Shown here: positions 35,406 through 45,099 of the stretch, in pieces
How positions within the stretch are numbered: position 1 is the stretch's first letter
Layout of the letters: the number at the start of each line of letters is the position of its first letter
Assembly (NCBI RefSeq): GCF_002236105.1
Contig: NZ_NIWU01000001.1
Coordinates: forward strand, 310,001 to 374,000
Direction: 5' to 3'
Length of the DNA stretch: 64,000 bases
DNA from: Pseudomonas umsongensis
GTDB lineage: Bacteria > Pseudomonadota > Gammaproteobacteria > Pseudomonadales > Pseudomonadaceae
Notes under the pieces: model-generated
Seen by the model: only the letters and a program-made list of their open reading frames with translations
The model's database searches: none
What the model was told of the DNA's origin: nothing
Program-made: the position numbers and the translations under genes

Positions 35406-36587
35406 GTGATAACACTGACAAGAACCTTCGGCGCCCTCTACCTGGCCAGCTTGTTGATGCAATTGGGATCGACCTTGCTGATGACCTATCTGGCGCTGCG
35501 CCTCAATGCTTTGGGTGCAAGCGAAACGGCGGGTGGCGCGTTGATGGCCGCCAATGCCCTGGGGATGGTGCTGGGTGGCTGGGTCGGGCGCAGCCTGATC
35601 GCTCAGGTCGGGCACATTCGCACCTACGCCGCTTGCGCGGCAACGATTGCGGCGGCGGTCCTGGCCCATGAGTTCAGCACGTCCCTGGCCTTCTGGCTGG
35701 TACTGCGGGCGCTGGTGGGACTGGCCATGATGTGCCAATTGATGGTGCTGGAAAGCTGGCTCAACGACCAGGCCCGGACCGAGCAGCGCGGCGGTGTCCT
35801 GGCGCTGTACATGGTCGCCAGCTACGTCGGCATGATGCTCGGACAATTGGCCTTGAGTCTCGACGAGGGGCTGGGAATCCGTGCGCTGTTGGCTGTGGCG
35901 ATGGTGTTCGCCCTGTGTTCGGTGCCGGTGGCGCTGACCCGCCGCACGCATCCCATGGCAGTACACGCGACCTCGATTGACCTGCGCTTGTTCCTGCGGC
36001 GCGTTCCACAGGCATTGGGGACGATCCTGGTGTCGGGCATGCTCAATGGCAGCTTCTACGGCCTGGCTGCGATCTATGCGAGCAAGCAAGGATTGGGCAC
36101 GGCGCAGGTCGGTCAGTTCCTGGCGTTGACCATCGGTGCCGGGCTATTGGCCCAGTTGCCGTTGGGCTGGCTGTCGGACCGGCTGCCCCGGGCGAGCCTG
36201 ATCCGCGCGGTGGCGGTATTGCTGGTACTCATCAGCCTGCCGCTGGGGTTCGCTCAAGCGCCATCGTTCACGACATTGCTGTGGTTCGGTGCAGGCATCG
36301 GTTTTCTGCAGTTCTGCCTGTACCCGCTGGGCGTGGCGTTGGCCAATGACAACATGGAGCCGTCCTTGCGCGTTTCGCTCTCGGGCATGCTGTTGATCAC
36401 CTTTGGGGTCGGCGCCTGTATCGGGCCACTCATTGCGGGGGCGCTGATGGAAGGCTTCGGTGCGTCGAGCTTTTATTTTTTCCTCGGGGGCAGCGCCGTG
36501 TTGCTGGCCCTGTTCGTAGGGCAGGCGAAAGTCACGCTCTTGAGCGAACAGGGGGCCTGCGAAAGTACCCTGGAAACAGGCGCTTGA
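35406..36587 (+). CDS. MFS transporter, YcaD-like
   Basis: A 393-residue major facilitator with twelve predicted segments; MVLGGWVGRSLIAQVGH is the loop between helices 2 and 3, and LESWLNDQARTEQRGGVLALYM matches the YcaD-type group. GTG 35406 has GGGAG eight bases upstream. It follows the cupin gene by 27 bp and probably belongs to the operon as an exporter or uptake carrier for an intermediate. The last 15 residues are hydrophilic. Confidence 0.8.
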   Translation: MITLTRTFGALYLASLLMQLGSTLLMTYLALRLNALGASETAGGALMAANALGMVLGGWVGRSLIAQVGHIRTYAACAATIAAAVLAHEFSTSLAFWLVLRALVGLAMMCQLMVLESWLNDQARTEQRGGVLALYMVASYVGMMLGQLALSLDEGLGIRALLAVAMVFALCSVPVALTRRTHPMAVHATSIDLRLFLRRVPQALGTILVSGMLNGSFYGLAAIYASKQGLGTAQVGQFLALTIGAGLLAQLPLGWLSDRLPRASLIRAVAVLLVLISLPLGFAQAPSFTTLLWFGAGIGFLQFCLYPLGVALANDNMEPSLRVSLSGMLLITFGVGACIGPLIAGALMEGFGASSFYFFLGGSAVLLALFVGQAKVTLLSEQGACESTLETGA

Positions 36588-36798
36588 TTGCGTCCTATTG
36601 ATGCGTTTTTCTCATGAGTCGGTGACGAAAAATGGTTTGAGCGCTGGTCAGCTTTAAACGATCTTGGTGACGCTGCCAAAGGCGTAATAAACCGGAATTT
36701 ACCTGCAGGTGAAACCGTCCTGGTGTCATTCGATACCAGGCGATAAGCGAACTGCGGAACATATCCAAACCCTTAAACAAAAACAAAAGGGGAAAACA

Positions 36799-38463
36799 AT
36801 GCGTGCTCAATCCGGCCTGTTGAAAGGCCTTAATCCGAATGTGACCGTGGCTTCGATATTAGCGGTGATCATATTTGTCGTGTTCTGTGCATTTAAAGAC
36901 GAGCAGGCAGCCAAGGCTTTTGAAATGGCTTCGGTGTTTATCCTGCATAACTTCAAATGGTATTACATCGCCCTGATCAGTGGCGTGCTTGGCGTACTGC
37001 TTTATATATCGATCAGCCGTTTCGGCAACTTAAAACTTGGCACCGAACAGGATATTCCCGAGTTCAGTTTCGCTTCATGGATTGCCATGCTGTTCAGCGC
37101 GGGAATGGGCATCGGACTGATTTTCTGGTCCGTGGCCGAACCCATGCTGCACTACGCCGACAACCCGTTTTCCAAGGGCTTGACGGACGAGTCCGCGACC
37201 CTGGCGATGCGCATCACCCTGTTCCACTGGGGCCTGCATCCATGGGCGATCTTCTCCATGATTGGCTTGAGCCTGGCGTACTTCGCCTACCGTAAAGGTT
37301 TGCCGCTGGCCCTGCGATCGCTGCTTTATCCGCTGATTGGCGATCGTATCTACGGCTGGATCGGCCATGTGGTCGATATCATGGGAGTGGTCATCACGGC
37401 CTTTGGCGTGTCCCAGTCCCTTGGCCTCGGTGTGGTGCAGATCAATACCGGATTGCATCAGGTATTCGGTATTCCGGTCAGTGTCGGCTTGCAGTTATCG
37501 ATCATTCTGTTTGTCAGTATCGTTGCTTGTATTTCGCTGTTGGCCGGACTGTCCAAGGGAATGAAGCGTATCTCCACGCTCAATATGTACCTGTCATTCA
37601 TCCTGATGCTGGCCGTGTTGGCAATTGGTCCCACCCGTTACATTCTCAACCTGATGTTTGAATCCACCGGCGACTATGTGCAAAACATAGTTGGCCTGAG
37701 TTTCTGGATGGACACGCAAAAAGACAGCGAATGGCAAAACTGGTGGACGGCGTTCTACTGGCCATGGTGGATGACCTGGGGGCCTTTTGTCGGCCTGTTC
37801 ATCGCGCGCATTTCCAAAGGCCGGACCATCCGCGAACTGGTGATCGGGGCGCTGGTGGTGCCGACCCTGGTGACCATCCTGTGGATGTCGGTGTTCGGTG
37901 GCGCGGCGCTGAAAAACGAACAGCAGGACAGGCAGGCCTACCAGGCGTCCGTCGCCAGCCAGGTGGTGACCCAGGAGCAGCCGAAGTTCGAAGGCGGCAC
38001 CGTGTTGCTCGCCACCAAGAAAGAAACCACCGCGGCCATGTTCACCTTGCTGCAGTCGCTCGATGGCCAGGCCATGGGTGCCGCGCTGTCGATACTGGTT
38101 TGCGTGTTGCTGGGTGTGCATTTCGTCACCACCGCGGATGCCGGCACCCAGGTTCTGTGCACCTTGTGTGCGTTGGGCAGCACCAATCCGCCGAACTGGA
38201 TCAGGCTGCTCTGGTGCATTCTTGAAGGTGCCATTGCCGCAGGGTTGTTGCTGGCCGGGGGACTCAAGGCCATTCAGATGGCGAGTATCGCGGCCGGTTT
38301 GCCGATCGCCATGTTGCTGCTGGTGATGTCCTATACGCTGATCCACAGCTTGCGCAAGGAGATGCCGAGCGTGCCGGCCTGGGCCCCGGCGCTGGATCGC
38401 CTGCCGCAGCAGGGGCGTTCTTCACAAGAGGGGCGTGAAGCTCTGGCGGCCACTGCCGCCTGA
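36799..38463 (+). CDS. BCCT-family betaine/choline/carnitine transporter
   Basis: A 554-residue transporter of the BCCT family. The tryptophan-rich segment WWTAFYWPWWMTWGPFVGLF with FIARISKGRTIRE, and the early GIGLIFWSVAEP, are diagnostic. The family imports quaternary ammonium compounds with Na+ or H+, or exchanges them. There is no long C-terminal osmosensing tail, so a catabolic carrier is likelier than an osmoregulator. ATG 36799 has AAAGGGGA; the longer frame from 36709 lacks a site. It closes the cluster, separated from the MFS gene by about 210 bp, perhaps with its own promoter. It is the strongest hint that the pathway substrate is quaternary. Confidence 0.95.
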   Translation: MRAQSGLLKGLNPNVTVASILAVIIFVVFCAFKDEQAAKAFEMASVFILHNFKWYYIALISGVLGVLLYISISRFGNLKLGTEQDIPEFSFASWIAMLFSAGMGIGLIFWSVAEPMLHYADNPFSKGLTDESATLAMRITLFHWGLHPWAIFSMIGLSLAYFAYRKGLPLALRSLLYPLIGDRIYGWIGHVVDIMGVVITAFGVSQSLGLGVVQINTGLHQVFGIPVSVGLQLSIILFVSIVACISLLAGLSKGMKRISTLNMYLSFILMLAVLAIGPTRYILNLMFESTGDYVQNIVGLSFWMDTQKDSEWQNWWTAFYWPWWMTWGPFVGLFIARISKGRTIRELVIGALVVPTLVTILWMSVFGGAALKNEQQDRQAYQASVASQVVTQEQPKFEGGTVLLATKKETTAAMFTLLQSLDGQAMGAALSILVCVLLGVHFVTTADAGTQVLCTLCALGSTNPPNWIRLLWCILEGAIAAGLLLAGGLKAIQMASIAAGLPIAMLLLVMSYTLIHSLRKEMPSVPAWAPALDRLPQQGRSSQEGREALAATAA

Positions 38464-38491
38464 TGAGCCTCGCTGAGGCATGCGTGAACAT

Positions 38492-38531
38492 ACCGCAACC
38501 GTCTGCTGCCAACACAGCTGACGGTTGCGGT
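38492..38531 (+). terminator. Rho-independent-like terminator after the BCCT gene
   Basis: ACCGCAACCGTC (38492-38503) pairs perfectly with GACGGTTGCGGT (38520-38531), a 12-bp stem followed by TT. It lies 29 bp past the stop codon and marks the end of the cluster. Confidence 0.75.
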
Positions 38532-38705
38532 TTGATGACCTCCTGCAGATTTCGATCCCTGCATTCCTACGCATTCTGTTCACAGTGTTTATCCGCCAGG
38601 GCGCTGTTTGGCGCCCGGGCAATCCCCTAGCATCGTCTCTACCGAAGGAACCTGGGCCAAGGGTTCCAGAGGTACTCATCCACCCTGAACGAGACGGTGA
38701 ACCCC

Positions 38706-38972
38706 ATGAAAAGAATCGCGATTTTGCTTGCACTTAGTTGCATCGGTGCCCAGGCCTTTGCCGAAGAAAGCCATGCCAGAATCTCGGCCAATAAGCCACC
38801 GATCGAGACCTACACCTACGGTTCGAGACTGGACATCAAGAAGGTCATTTCCGTGACCGATGTCGCGCCAGAGTGTGGTCCGGTTTCGGCGCAGATGACC
38901 TACGAAGACTCCCAGGGCCTGCGCCATGTCATGCAGTATCAAGTCATGGGCACTGGGTGCTCGAACGGTTGA
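38706..38972 (+). CDS. DUF2790 small periplasmic protein
   Basis: An 88-residue protein with signal peptide MKRIAILLALSCIGAQAFA (AFA cleavage). The mature part has the DUF2790 pattern: YTYGSRLDIKKVIS, then CGPVSAQMTYEDSQG and LRHVMQYQVMGTGC, with two cysteines likely disulfide-bonded. DUF2790 proteins are almost confined to Pseudomonas, and their function is unknown; several are copper- or stress-linked. It stands alone between the BCCT gene and the convergent LysR gene. Confidence 0.85.
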   Translation: MKRIAILLALSCIGAQAFAEESHARISANKPPIETYTYGSRLDIKKVISVTDVAPECGPVSAQMTYEDSQGLRHVMQYQVMGTGCSNG

Positions 38973-39008
38973 GTACGGCGGTGACGGTGGAGGGTCGACA
39001 CTCCATCC

Positions 39009-39956
39009 TCAGATGTTTGCAGGGCGTCTTGATGAACGGGCAATTTTGTCATCGTCAGCCAGCAACCCGGGCAGGTAGTCCTTGAGAAACTCCACCCAGG
39101 TTTTTATTTTTGCATCGACGAATTTTCGTGAAGGGTAGATGGCAAACAGGTTCAACTCTTCAAAATGGTACTGCGGCAGTACCCGAACCAGGGTGCCTGC
39201 CTTGAGGCCGGCCACGGCGGACGCGATCGGCTGGATGCCAATGCCCATGCCACGGGTGATGGCGACGGTCATGGCATCGGCGGTATTGACGTGAAACGGC
39301 GACACCGGTGTGTTGACGGCCTCCACGCCTTCGGGCCCCTCGAATACCCAGTGCTCGGCCGGCATTACCGTGTTGACGATTCTCAGGCAATCATGTGTGC
39401 CAAGCGAACCCGGCGTGTCGGGTATTCCGCGTTTTTCAAGGTACGTGGGCGATGCGCAGAGAATGCTGTAGGTGATGCCCAGCCGCTGGGCGACGAAGCC
39501 TGAGTCGGGCAGGTCGCGCGCCAGCACGATCGACATGTCATAACCTTCTTCCAGTAGATCGGGCAGCCGATTGGTCAAGGCCAGGTCAAACAGGACCGAG
39601 GGGTGTGTCTCGCGGTATTTGGCAATGGCGTCGATCACGTAGTGGTTGCCGATGGCCGACATCGCGTGAATCTTCAGGCGGCCCACGGGGGTGACCTGTG
39701 CGGTGCCTGCTTCCTCCTCCGCATCTCGCAGTTCTTCCAGAATCTTCTCGCAGCGTTCCAGATAGCGCGTGCCGGCTTCGGTCAAGGCCAGGCGCCGGGT
39801 CGTACGGTTGATCAGGCGGGTTTGCAGGCGGGCCTCGAGACTGGAGACCGCCTTGGAAACGTTGGTCGTGGTGGTGTCCAGCAAATGCGCGGCTGCGGTA
39901 AAGCTGCCGCTCTGGGCGACCGCCAGGAAAAATCGCATGCTCTGGAATACATCCAT
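39009..39956 (-). CDS. LysR-family regulator
   Basis: A 315-residue LysR protein of the CrgA-like branch: FQSMRFFLAVAQSGSFTAAAHLL, then TTTTNVSKAVSSLEARL for the recognition helix and LINRTTRRLALTEAG for the wing. The substrate domain ends with a Ser/Arg-rich tail. ATG 39956 with AGAGGCGAC is chosen; seven codons upstream (39977) is an alternative. It is just downstream of the aldo/keto reductase gene on the same strand, so it may be co-transcribed with the efflux operon or regulate the reductase. The ligand is unknown. Confidence 0.85.
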   Translation of the reverse strand: MDVFQSMRFFLAVAQSGSFTAAAHLLDTTTTNVSKAVSSLEARLQTRLINRTTRRLALTEAGTRYLERCEKILEELRDAEEEAGTAQVTPVGRLKIHAMSAIGNHYVIDAIAKYRETHPSVLFDLALTNRLPDLLEEGYDMSIVLARDLPDSGFVAQRLGITYSILCASPTYLEKRGIPDTPGSLGTHDCLRIVNTVMPAEHWVFEGPEGVEAVNTPVSPFHVNTADAMTVAITRGMGIGIQPIASAVAGLKAGTLVRVLPQYHFEELNLFAIYPSRKFVDAKIKTWVEFLKDYLPGLLADDDKIARSSRRPANI

Positions 39957-40019
39957 CGTTGTCGCCTCTTGGGTCAACTGGAAAAAAAGGACGGCACATG
40001 ACCGTCCCCTCGAGGCCTG

Positions 40020-40970
40020 TCATTGTTTGCGCGGGATGAACCCCGGTACTCCGGTTTCCACCACGGAATTGAAGCGTATCCGCGTTGTGATCTCCTGGCG
40101 AATTTCCAGCATGGCCCTGTGGGGCAGGGTGGTGATATCGAAGTTTTCCTGGATATGGGCGGGTGTCGCCGAGGTGGTCAGGAACGCGACACCGCGCTGT
40201 ACCGCCCAGGCCAGTGCGACCTGGGCCGGGGTTCTTTGCAAGTGCCGGGCGATGCCCAGGATCACTTCGTCCTCCAGCACGTTCGGTTCCATGCCGTGGC
40301 CCAGCGGCGCGAAGGCCAGGAGGATGATCCCGTGTTCCTTGCAGTACTCCAGCAATTCCCATTCCGGCAGGTACGGGTGGGATTCGACTTGCACCACCGC
40401 GGGTTTGATTCGCGCCACGGCGACGATTTCTTTCAGCGCCTCCAAGGTGATGTCCGACAGGCCGATGGACCTGCAACGACCTTGATCGACCAGTTGCTCA
40501 AGGGCCCGCCAGGTGTCGATCAGGGTTACACCAGAGTCGTAGAGGACATGGCCGAAGGCATCCCTGGGGTCCTGGTCGTCCCCGGCCTGGAACGCGAAGG
40601 GCGTGTGGATCAGATAGCAATCGATGTAATCCACCTGCAGCCGTCGGCAACTGGCTTCAAAGGCCGGCAACACCCGTTCGGGGCGGTGGTTGGTGTTCCA
40701 CAGCTTGGTGGTGATGAACAGGTCTTCGCGCCGGGCCTTCCCCGCGTCCATGAAAGCTTGCAGGGCAACGCCGACCGATTCCTCGTTGCGATAACGCTCG
40801 GCGCAATCGAAATGACGGAACCCGGTTTCCAGCGCGTGGGTGATCGCCTGGGTGGTGACGCCGAGGTCCTTGAACAGGGTGCCGAAACCCACGGCGGGCA
40901 TCTGCGCCGAACCGTGATTGAGGGCAAACCGGGTATCTCGCAGTTCATCGTGAAAGGCTTCGTAGGACAT
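40020..40970 (-). CDS. Aldo/keto reductase
   Basis: A 316-residue aldo/keto reductase. The barrel opens MPAVGFGT, the catalytic set is D55 in FDCAERYRNE (D-A/C-A-E-R-Y with Tyr), a Lys in TTKLWNTNH, and a His in LIHTPF. SIGLSDITLEAL lines the nicotinamide site. Such enzymes reduce reactive aldehydes or ketones with NADPH. It follows the NodT-type channel gene by about 30 bp in the efflux operon, so it may detoxify the same compounds. Confidence 0.85.
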   Translation of the reverse strand: MSYEAFHDELRDTRFALNHGSAQMPAVGFGTLFKDLGVTTQAITHALETGFRHFDCAERYRNEESVGVALQAFMDAGKARREDLFITTKLWNTNHRPERVLPAFEASCRRLQVDYIDCYLIHTPFAFQAGDDQDPRDAFGHVLYDSGVTLIDTWRALEQLVDQGRCRSIGLSDITLEALKEIVAVARIKPAVVQVESHPYLPEWELLEYCKEHGIILLAFAPLGHGMEPNVLEDEVILGIARHLQRTPAQVALAWAVQRGVAFLTTSATPAHIQENFDITTLPHRAMLEIRQEITTRIRFNSVVETGVPGFIPRKQ

Positions 40971-41001
40971 GTCTTGACTCCAATTACCGAGGCCGCAGCC
41001 T

Positions 41002-42462
41002 CTACTGATACGAACGTTGTGGTGCCTGGCGGCTGGCCAACCGTTGCTCGAACACGCCGACGGAGTTGCCGCCGAGGGCTACAAACAGCTGCACGGTGTC
41101 GAGGTATTGCGCGGTCTTGACGCGGATCTGGCTCAGCAGCGCCTGTTGATAGGCGCGCTCGGCTTCGAGCACCTGGAGCGTGCTGTTCTCGCCCAAGGCA
41201 TAGGCTTGCCGGTTCAGACGCAAGCTGGTGTCGGCCGCTTGCAATGCATCCTCCTGGGCGCGAAATTCCTGCGCGTCGTGGTTGATTGCTTGCAGCGTAT
41301 CCGCAACCTGGCCGAACGAGCTGATGACGGTCTGCTGGTAGCCAGCGAGCGTGGCGTTGTAACCCTCGACGGCGGCCTGTTGTTCCGCCTTGAGGGTGCC
41401 ACCGTTGAAGATCGGCCCGGCGATTCCCGCCGCGAACCCCCAGAGTGCGGCGCCGCCATTGCCTGATGCGGCCTGGGCCAGGGAGGCGGACAACGTCACC
41501 CGCGGATAGAGATTGGCGGTCGCCACGCCGACCGCGGCGCTGGCGATGTGCAGCTCGGCCTCGGCCTGGCGCACGTCCGGACGGTCGTGGGCCATTTCCG
41601 AGGGCAGGCTGACCGGCACGTTCGACGGCAAGGCAAATTCGTCGAGGTCAAAGTCCGGCGCAATCCAGTCAGCCGGGCCCTTGCCCGTCAGGATAGACAG
41701 CGCATGGCGCGCAGCATCCCGTTGCTGGGCCAGGGGCGGCAGCAACGTACGGTCCTGGGCAAGCCGGGTCTCTGCCAGCGACACATCGACCTGGGTGGTG
41801 GTGCCGCTGGCATGGGCCGCGCGCACCAGTTCGAGGTTGCGGGTGTCGTTGTCCAGCAAGGTCTCCACGGCCTGCATCTGCGCATTGGCAGAAGCCACCA
41901 GCAACGCCTGGCTGGCGACCTCGCCGGTCAGGGTCAGGTACGCGGCTTCGTAACGATGCTTTTGCAAGTCGCTAAAGGCTTGCTGCTGTTCGACGAGCCG
42001 CTTGTTGCCACCGAAGACATCGAGGTCGAAACCCACCCGCGGCCCGATTGCATAAAAGTTGGTGACCGACGGGTCCTTGGTGTTGTGCAGCCGTTGGCGA
42101 CCCGCTGCCGCAGCGAAGTCGACCTGCGGATACAGCGCGCCTCGTGCCGCAGCCACCGATTGTGATGCCTGCCGTATCGTTGCATCGGCAGCGACCAGCT
42201 CCAGATTGCCGTCGATGGCCCGGCGCACCAGTTGGTCGAGCGTGGGCGAGCCAAAGGCGGACCACCATTGCCCGGTGACCTTGTTGCCCAGGGCAATGCG
42301 CTGCGAACTCCCCTGGCCAAGACGCTGCTCGGCCTGTTGATCGTAGTGCTGCGATTGGCTCGTCGGCGGGGCCTTGAAGTCAGGGCCGACGGTACAGGCA
42401 GAGAGCAAGACCATTGCCGACACTGCCGCGATTTTCGTTGGGAACAGATGACTGGATTTCAT
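41002..42462 (-). CDS. Outer-membrane efflux lipoprotein, NodT/OprM type
   Basis: A 486-residue RND/EMR-type outer-membrane factor. The signal sequence ends in lipobox LLSAC with C23 and then TVGPDFKAP, the standard start of the NodT group. Two OEP repeats follow (DQLVRRAIDGNLELVAADATIRQA and ELHIASAAVGVATANLYPRV). It forms a trimer that carries drugs through the outer membrane. It is the third gene of the emrA-emrB-nodT operon, with a 20-bp gap to emrB. Confidence 0.9.
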   Translation of the reverse strand: MKSSHLFPTKIAAVSAMVLLSACTVGPDFKAPPTSQSQHYDQQAEQRLGQGSSQRIALGNKVTGQWWSAFGSPTLDQLVRRAIDGNLELVAADATIRQASQSVAAARGALYPQVDFAAAAGRQRLHNTKDPSVTNFYAIGPRVGFDLDVFGGNKRLVEQQQAFSDLQKHRYEAAYLTLTGEVASQALLVASANAQMQAVETLLDNDTRNLELVRAAHASGTTTQVDVSLAETRLAQDRTLLPPLAQQRDAARHALSILTGKGPADWIAPDFDLDEFALPSNVPVSLPSEMAHDRPDVRQAEAELHIASAAVGVATANLYPRVTLSASLAQAASGNGGAALWGFAAGIAGPIFNGGTLKAEQQAAVEGYNATLAGYQQTVISSFGQVADTLQAINHDAQEFRAQEDALQAADTSLRLNRQAYALGENSTLQVLEAERAYQQALLSQIRVKTAQYLDTVQLFVALGGNSVGVFEQRLASRQAPQRSYQ

Positions 42463-42481
42463 TGCACAGACTCCACGAAAA

Positions 42482-43981
42482 TTAATTGGCCGGTATCGGT
42501 TTGCGCAGAAAGACCACCAGCGGGCTGACCACCAGCATCGCCACCAGCAGGATCTTGAACTGGCCGATAACGGCGATGAACGCGGCCTGATGGGTGATCA
42601 TGTGGTTAAGCCCTTCGAGTGCCGGCAACGACATCGACGCCGTGCCCCCATGAGCGGCAGCGCGATAGGGCGTCACGTTGGCGGCCAATGCCAGGTGCAT
42701 CGCCTGGGTATTGTTGAAGAAGAAAATCTGCACGATCGCTACGCCCAGGGTGCTGCCGTAGACCCGCGAAAGATTGAACAGGCCGGTCCCCTCCGCCCGA
42801 AGTGCGGGGTCAAGGGTGCTGAACGCGACCTTGGTCAGTGCCGGCATCAGCAGGCCGATGCCGATGCCCTGGATGGCCCCGGCAACCGCCACCGGCGACC
42901 AGTCCATCAAGGGCGAATAGTCGAGCATCAGCCCGTTGGCAAAGATCACCAGGGCCACGCCTGCCGCCACGAATAGCCGGCGATCGAAACGCTCGGGCAC
43001 CCAGCCCATCAGCACAAACGCACCCACCAGCCCGATGCCACGCGGGATGGTCAGGGCACCGGTGGTATCTGGGGGGTAGCCGAGAATTTCATCGAGCATC
43101 GGCGAGGTCAGCGCCATGGTCGACAGCAGCACGAAACCCACGGCGAAAAAGATCAGCGTCGACAGCACGAAATTGCGATCACGGAACAGGCGCTTGTTGA
43201 GGAAATGCGTCTTGCTGGTCAATACGTGCACCATGAGCAAGTACAACCCCAGCCCACAGGCCAGTGCTTCGATCCGGATTTCCGGCGAATCGAACCAGTC
43301 CAGGCGTTCGCCACGGTCGAGCAGCATCTGCAGGCCGATCAAGGCCAGGGTGAAACTGCCGAAGCCGAAGAAGTCGAAAGAAGGCGCTTCCTCGGGTTTT
43401 TTCTCGGCCAGCAGCAGGGCCACGACCAAAAAGATGTACGCCGACAGCGGCAGGCTGATGTAGAAGATCGGGCGCCAATCGAAGTGCTCGGCGATCCAGC
43501 CACCGATGCTCGGGCCGCTGACGATGCCCAGGAGCACGATGGCGGTCCAGGTCGCACCAAATTTCATGCGCTTCTCGGGCGCCAATGTCTCCATGGCAAT
43601 CGCCATCGACAGGGGCGCCAGCACGCCACTGGCCAGGCCCTGGATGATCCGCGCAGCGATAAATTGCAGCGGCGTCGTGGCCACCGTCGCGAGCAGCAAG
43701 CCGAGGACGAAGACAGCCAGCGCGGCTTGATAGACAAGCTTCAGGCCAAGACGTCCGGCAAGCCACTGGGCAATCGGCAGGGTGATGGCGCTCGCCGCGA
43801 GGTACGCCGTGAAAATCCATCCGGCCTGGTCGTCAGTCATCGACAGGGTGCCTTGAATCAGCCGCAGCACCGCATTGGGCAGCGGCAGGTTGGCGGACTG
43901 CATGTAAGTGGCGAGCAGCACCGCCAATCGGAGCGAGTGCGCACGGCCCGGATCCGCGGATGTCTGTGCATGGGCGTTCAT
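42482..43981 (-). CDS. emrB: MFS drug efflux protein EmrB/DHA2 type
   Basis: A 499-residue transporter with fourteen hydrophobic segments (DHA2 family). Motif A reads AQWLAGRLGLKLVYQ; TTPLQFIAARIIQGLASGVLAPL contains the antiporter motif C region. It pumps hydrophobic drugs out of the cytoplasm by proton antiport through the EmrA adaptor and the NodT channel. It overlaps the emrA stop by one base. Substrate specificity is unknown. Confidence 0.9.
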   Translation of the reverse strand: MNAHAQTSADPGRAHSLRLAVLLATYMQSANLPLPNAVLRLIQGTLSMTDDQAGWIFTAYLAASAITLPIAQWLAGRLGLKLVYQAALAVFVLGLLLATVATTPLQFIAARIIQGLASGVLAPLSMAIAMETLAPEKRMKFGATWTAIVLLGIVSGPSIGGWIAEHFDWRPIFYISLPLSAYIFLVVALLLAEKKPEEAPSFDFFGFGSFTLALIGLQMLLDRGERLDWFDSPEIRIEALACGLGLYLLMVHVLTSKTHFLNKRLFRDRNFVLSTLIFFAVGFVLLSTMALTSPMLDEILGYPPDTTGALTIPRGIGLVGAFVLMGWVPERFDRRLFVAAGVALVIFANGLMLDYSPLMDWSPVAVAGAIQGIGIGLLMPALTKVAFSTLDPALRAEGTGLFNLSRVYGSTLGVAIVQIFFFNNTQAMHLALAANVTPYRAAAHGGTASMSLPALEGLNHMITHQAAFIAVIGQFKILLVAMLVVSPLVVFLRKPIPAN

Positions 43982-45099
43982 CAGAAGTTACCTGCGGTCA
44001 GCAGCGACTTGAGCGGGTGCCACCATGGCGTGCGATGTCCGGTATCGACCTCGACCGTGGCACTGGTGCCGGAAAACAGTGGCAGGGCAGGGTCCGCGTC
44101 ATCCAGTTCGAGGCGAACCGGTACCCGCTGGACCACCTTGACCCAGTTACCGGTGGCGTTTTCCGGCGGCAGCACGGCGAAGTCCGACCCGGCGCCGGGG
44201 CTCATGCTGGTCACGTGGGCCTTGAATACGCGCCCGGGGTAAGTGTCGATGCTGATGCGCGCTTCCTGGCCTGCTCGCATGTGCGTGACCTGGGTTTCCC
44301 GGAAGTTGGCCTCGACCCAGATCTCATGGTCGCTGATCAACGCGAAGGCGGGTGCGCCGCTGTTGAGGTAGTTGCCCACCTGCAAGTCGTCGACCTTGGC
44401 AACTATGCCGTCAGCAGGCGCATAGACCGTGGCGTAGGCAAGGTACAGCTGCGCTTCATCGAGCTGCGCCTTGGCTTCACGCACCGAAGGGTGACTGTCG
44501 GCCTCGATGTTCGGGTTGCCGTCCAGGGCGACGACGGTGCTGGCGATCTGTTGTTCGATCGAGGCGATGCGTTGCCGAGCGATCTTCAGGTCGGTTTCCG
44601 CGCGCTCATAAATGGCCCGGGAAACAAAGTCGGTCGCAACCAGCGTTTTCTTGCGGGCGAATTCCTTCTGGTCAAAGTCCGCTGACTCTTTGGCCGATTG
44701 CAGTTCTGCCTGCTGTTGACGGTAGCTGGCCTTGAGCCCATCGATGCGCAGCCGCGCGACACTCAGTTGCGCTTGCGCACGATCGATTGCGATATGCAGG
44801 GGCTTGGGGTCGAGGCGAAACAGCACTTGGCCCTTGCTGACCTTCTGGTTGTCCTGGACGGCGATGTCCACGACCTGCCCGGAAATCCGTGCATTGACCG
44901 AGGCCTTGGCCACTCGGGCGTAGGCGTTATCGGTGGTAACGAAGGGTTCGCCAGCCACGTAGTACGCATAGCCAATGACAGCGAAAAGGGTAGGCAGGCC
45001 CACCATGAGCCAAGGCCGCAGCTTCTCCTTCAGGGGTTTGTTGATCGGCGATTGGGCCTCATAGGCTTGCGAAGCCGTGATGTCGATGGATTGAGTCAT
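43981..45099 (-). CDS. emrA: Membrane fusion protein EmrA/HlyD type
   Basis: A 372-residue periplasmic adaptor. A single N-terminal membrane helix (WLMVGLPTLFAVIGYAYYVAG) is followed by TDNAYARV and VNARISGQVVDIAVQDNQKV, the lipoyl half motif. A helical hairpin covers about 110-210, then YAPADGIV, the second lipoyl half, and a beta-barrel. It is the first gene of the tripartite efflux operon. A divergent TetR gene with about 250 bp between is the likely repressor. Confidence 0.9.
   Translation of the reverse strand: MTQSIDITASQAYEAQSPINKPLKEKLRPWLMVGLPTLFAVIGYAYYVAGEPFVTTDNAYARVAKASVNARISGQVVDIAVQDNQKVSKGQVLFRLDPKPLHIAIDRAQAQLSVARLRIDGLKASYRQQQAELQSAKESADFDQKEFARKKTLVATDFVSRAIYERAETDLKIARQRIASIEQQIASTVVALDGNPNIEADSHPSVREAKAQLDEAQLYLAYATVYAPADGIVAKVDDLQVGNYLNSGAPAFALISDHEIWVEANFRETQVTHMRAGQEARISIDTYPGRVFKAHVTSMSPGAGSDFAVLPPENATGNWVKVVQRVPVRLELDDADPALPLFSGTSATVEVDTGHRTPWWHPLKSLLTAGNF

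Noticed and set aside
34794..36089. 431-codon open frame on the minus strand
   Set aside because: Covers the oxidase, cupin and MFS genes in antisense; Gln/His-rich shadow composition.
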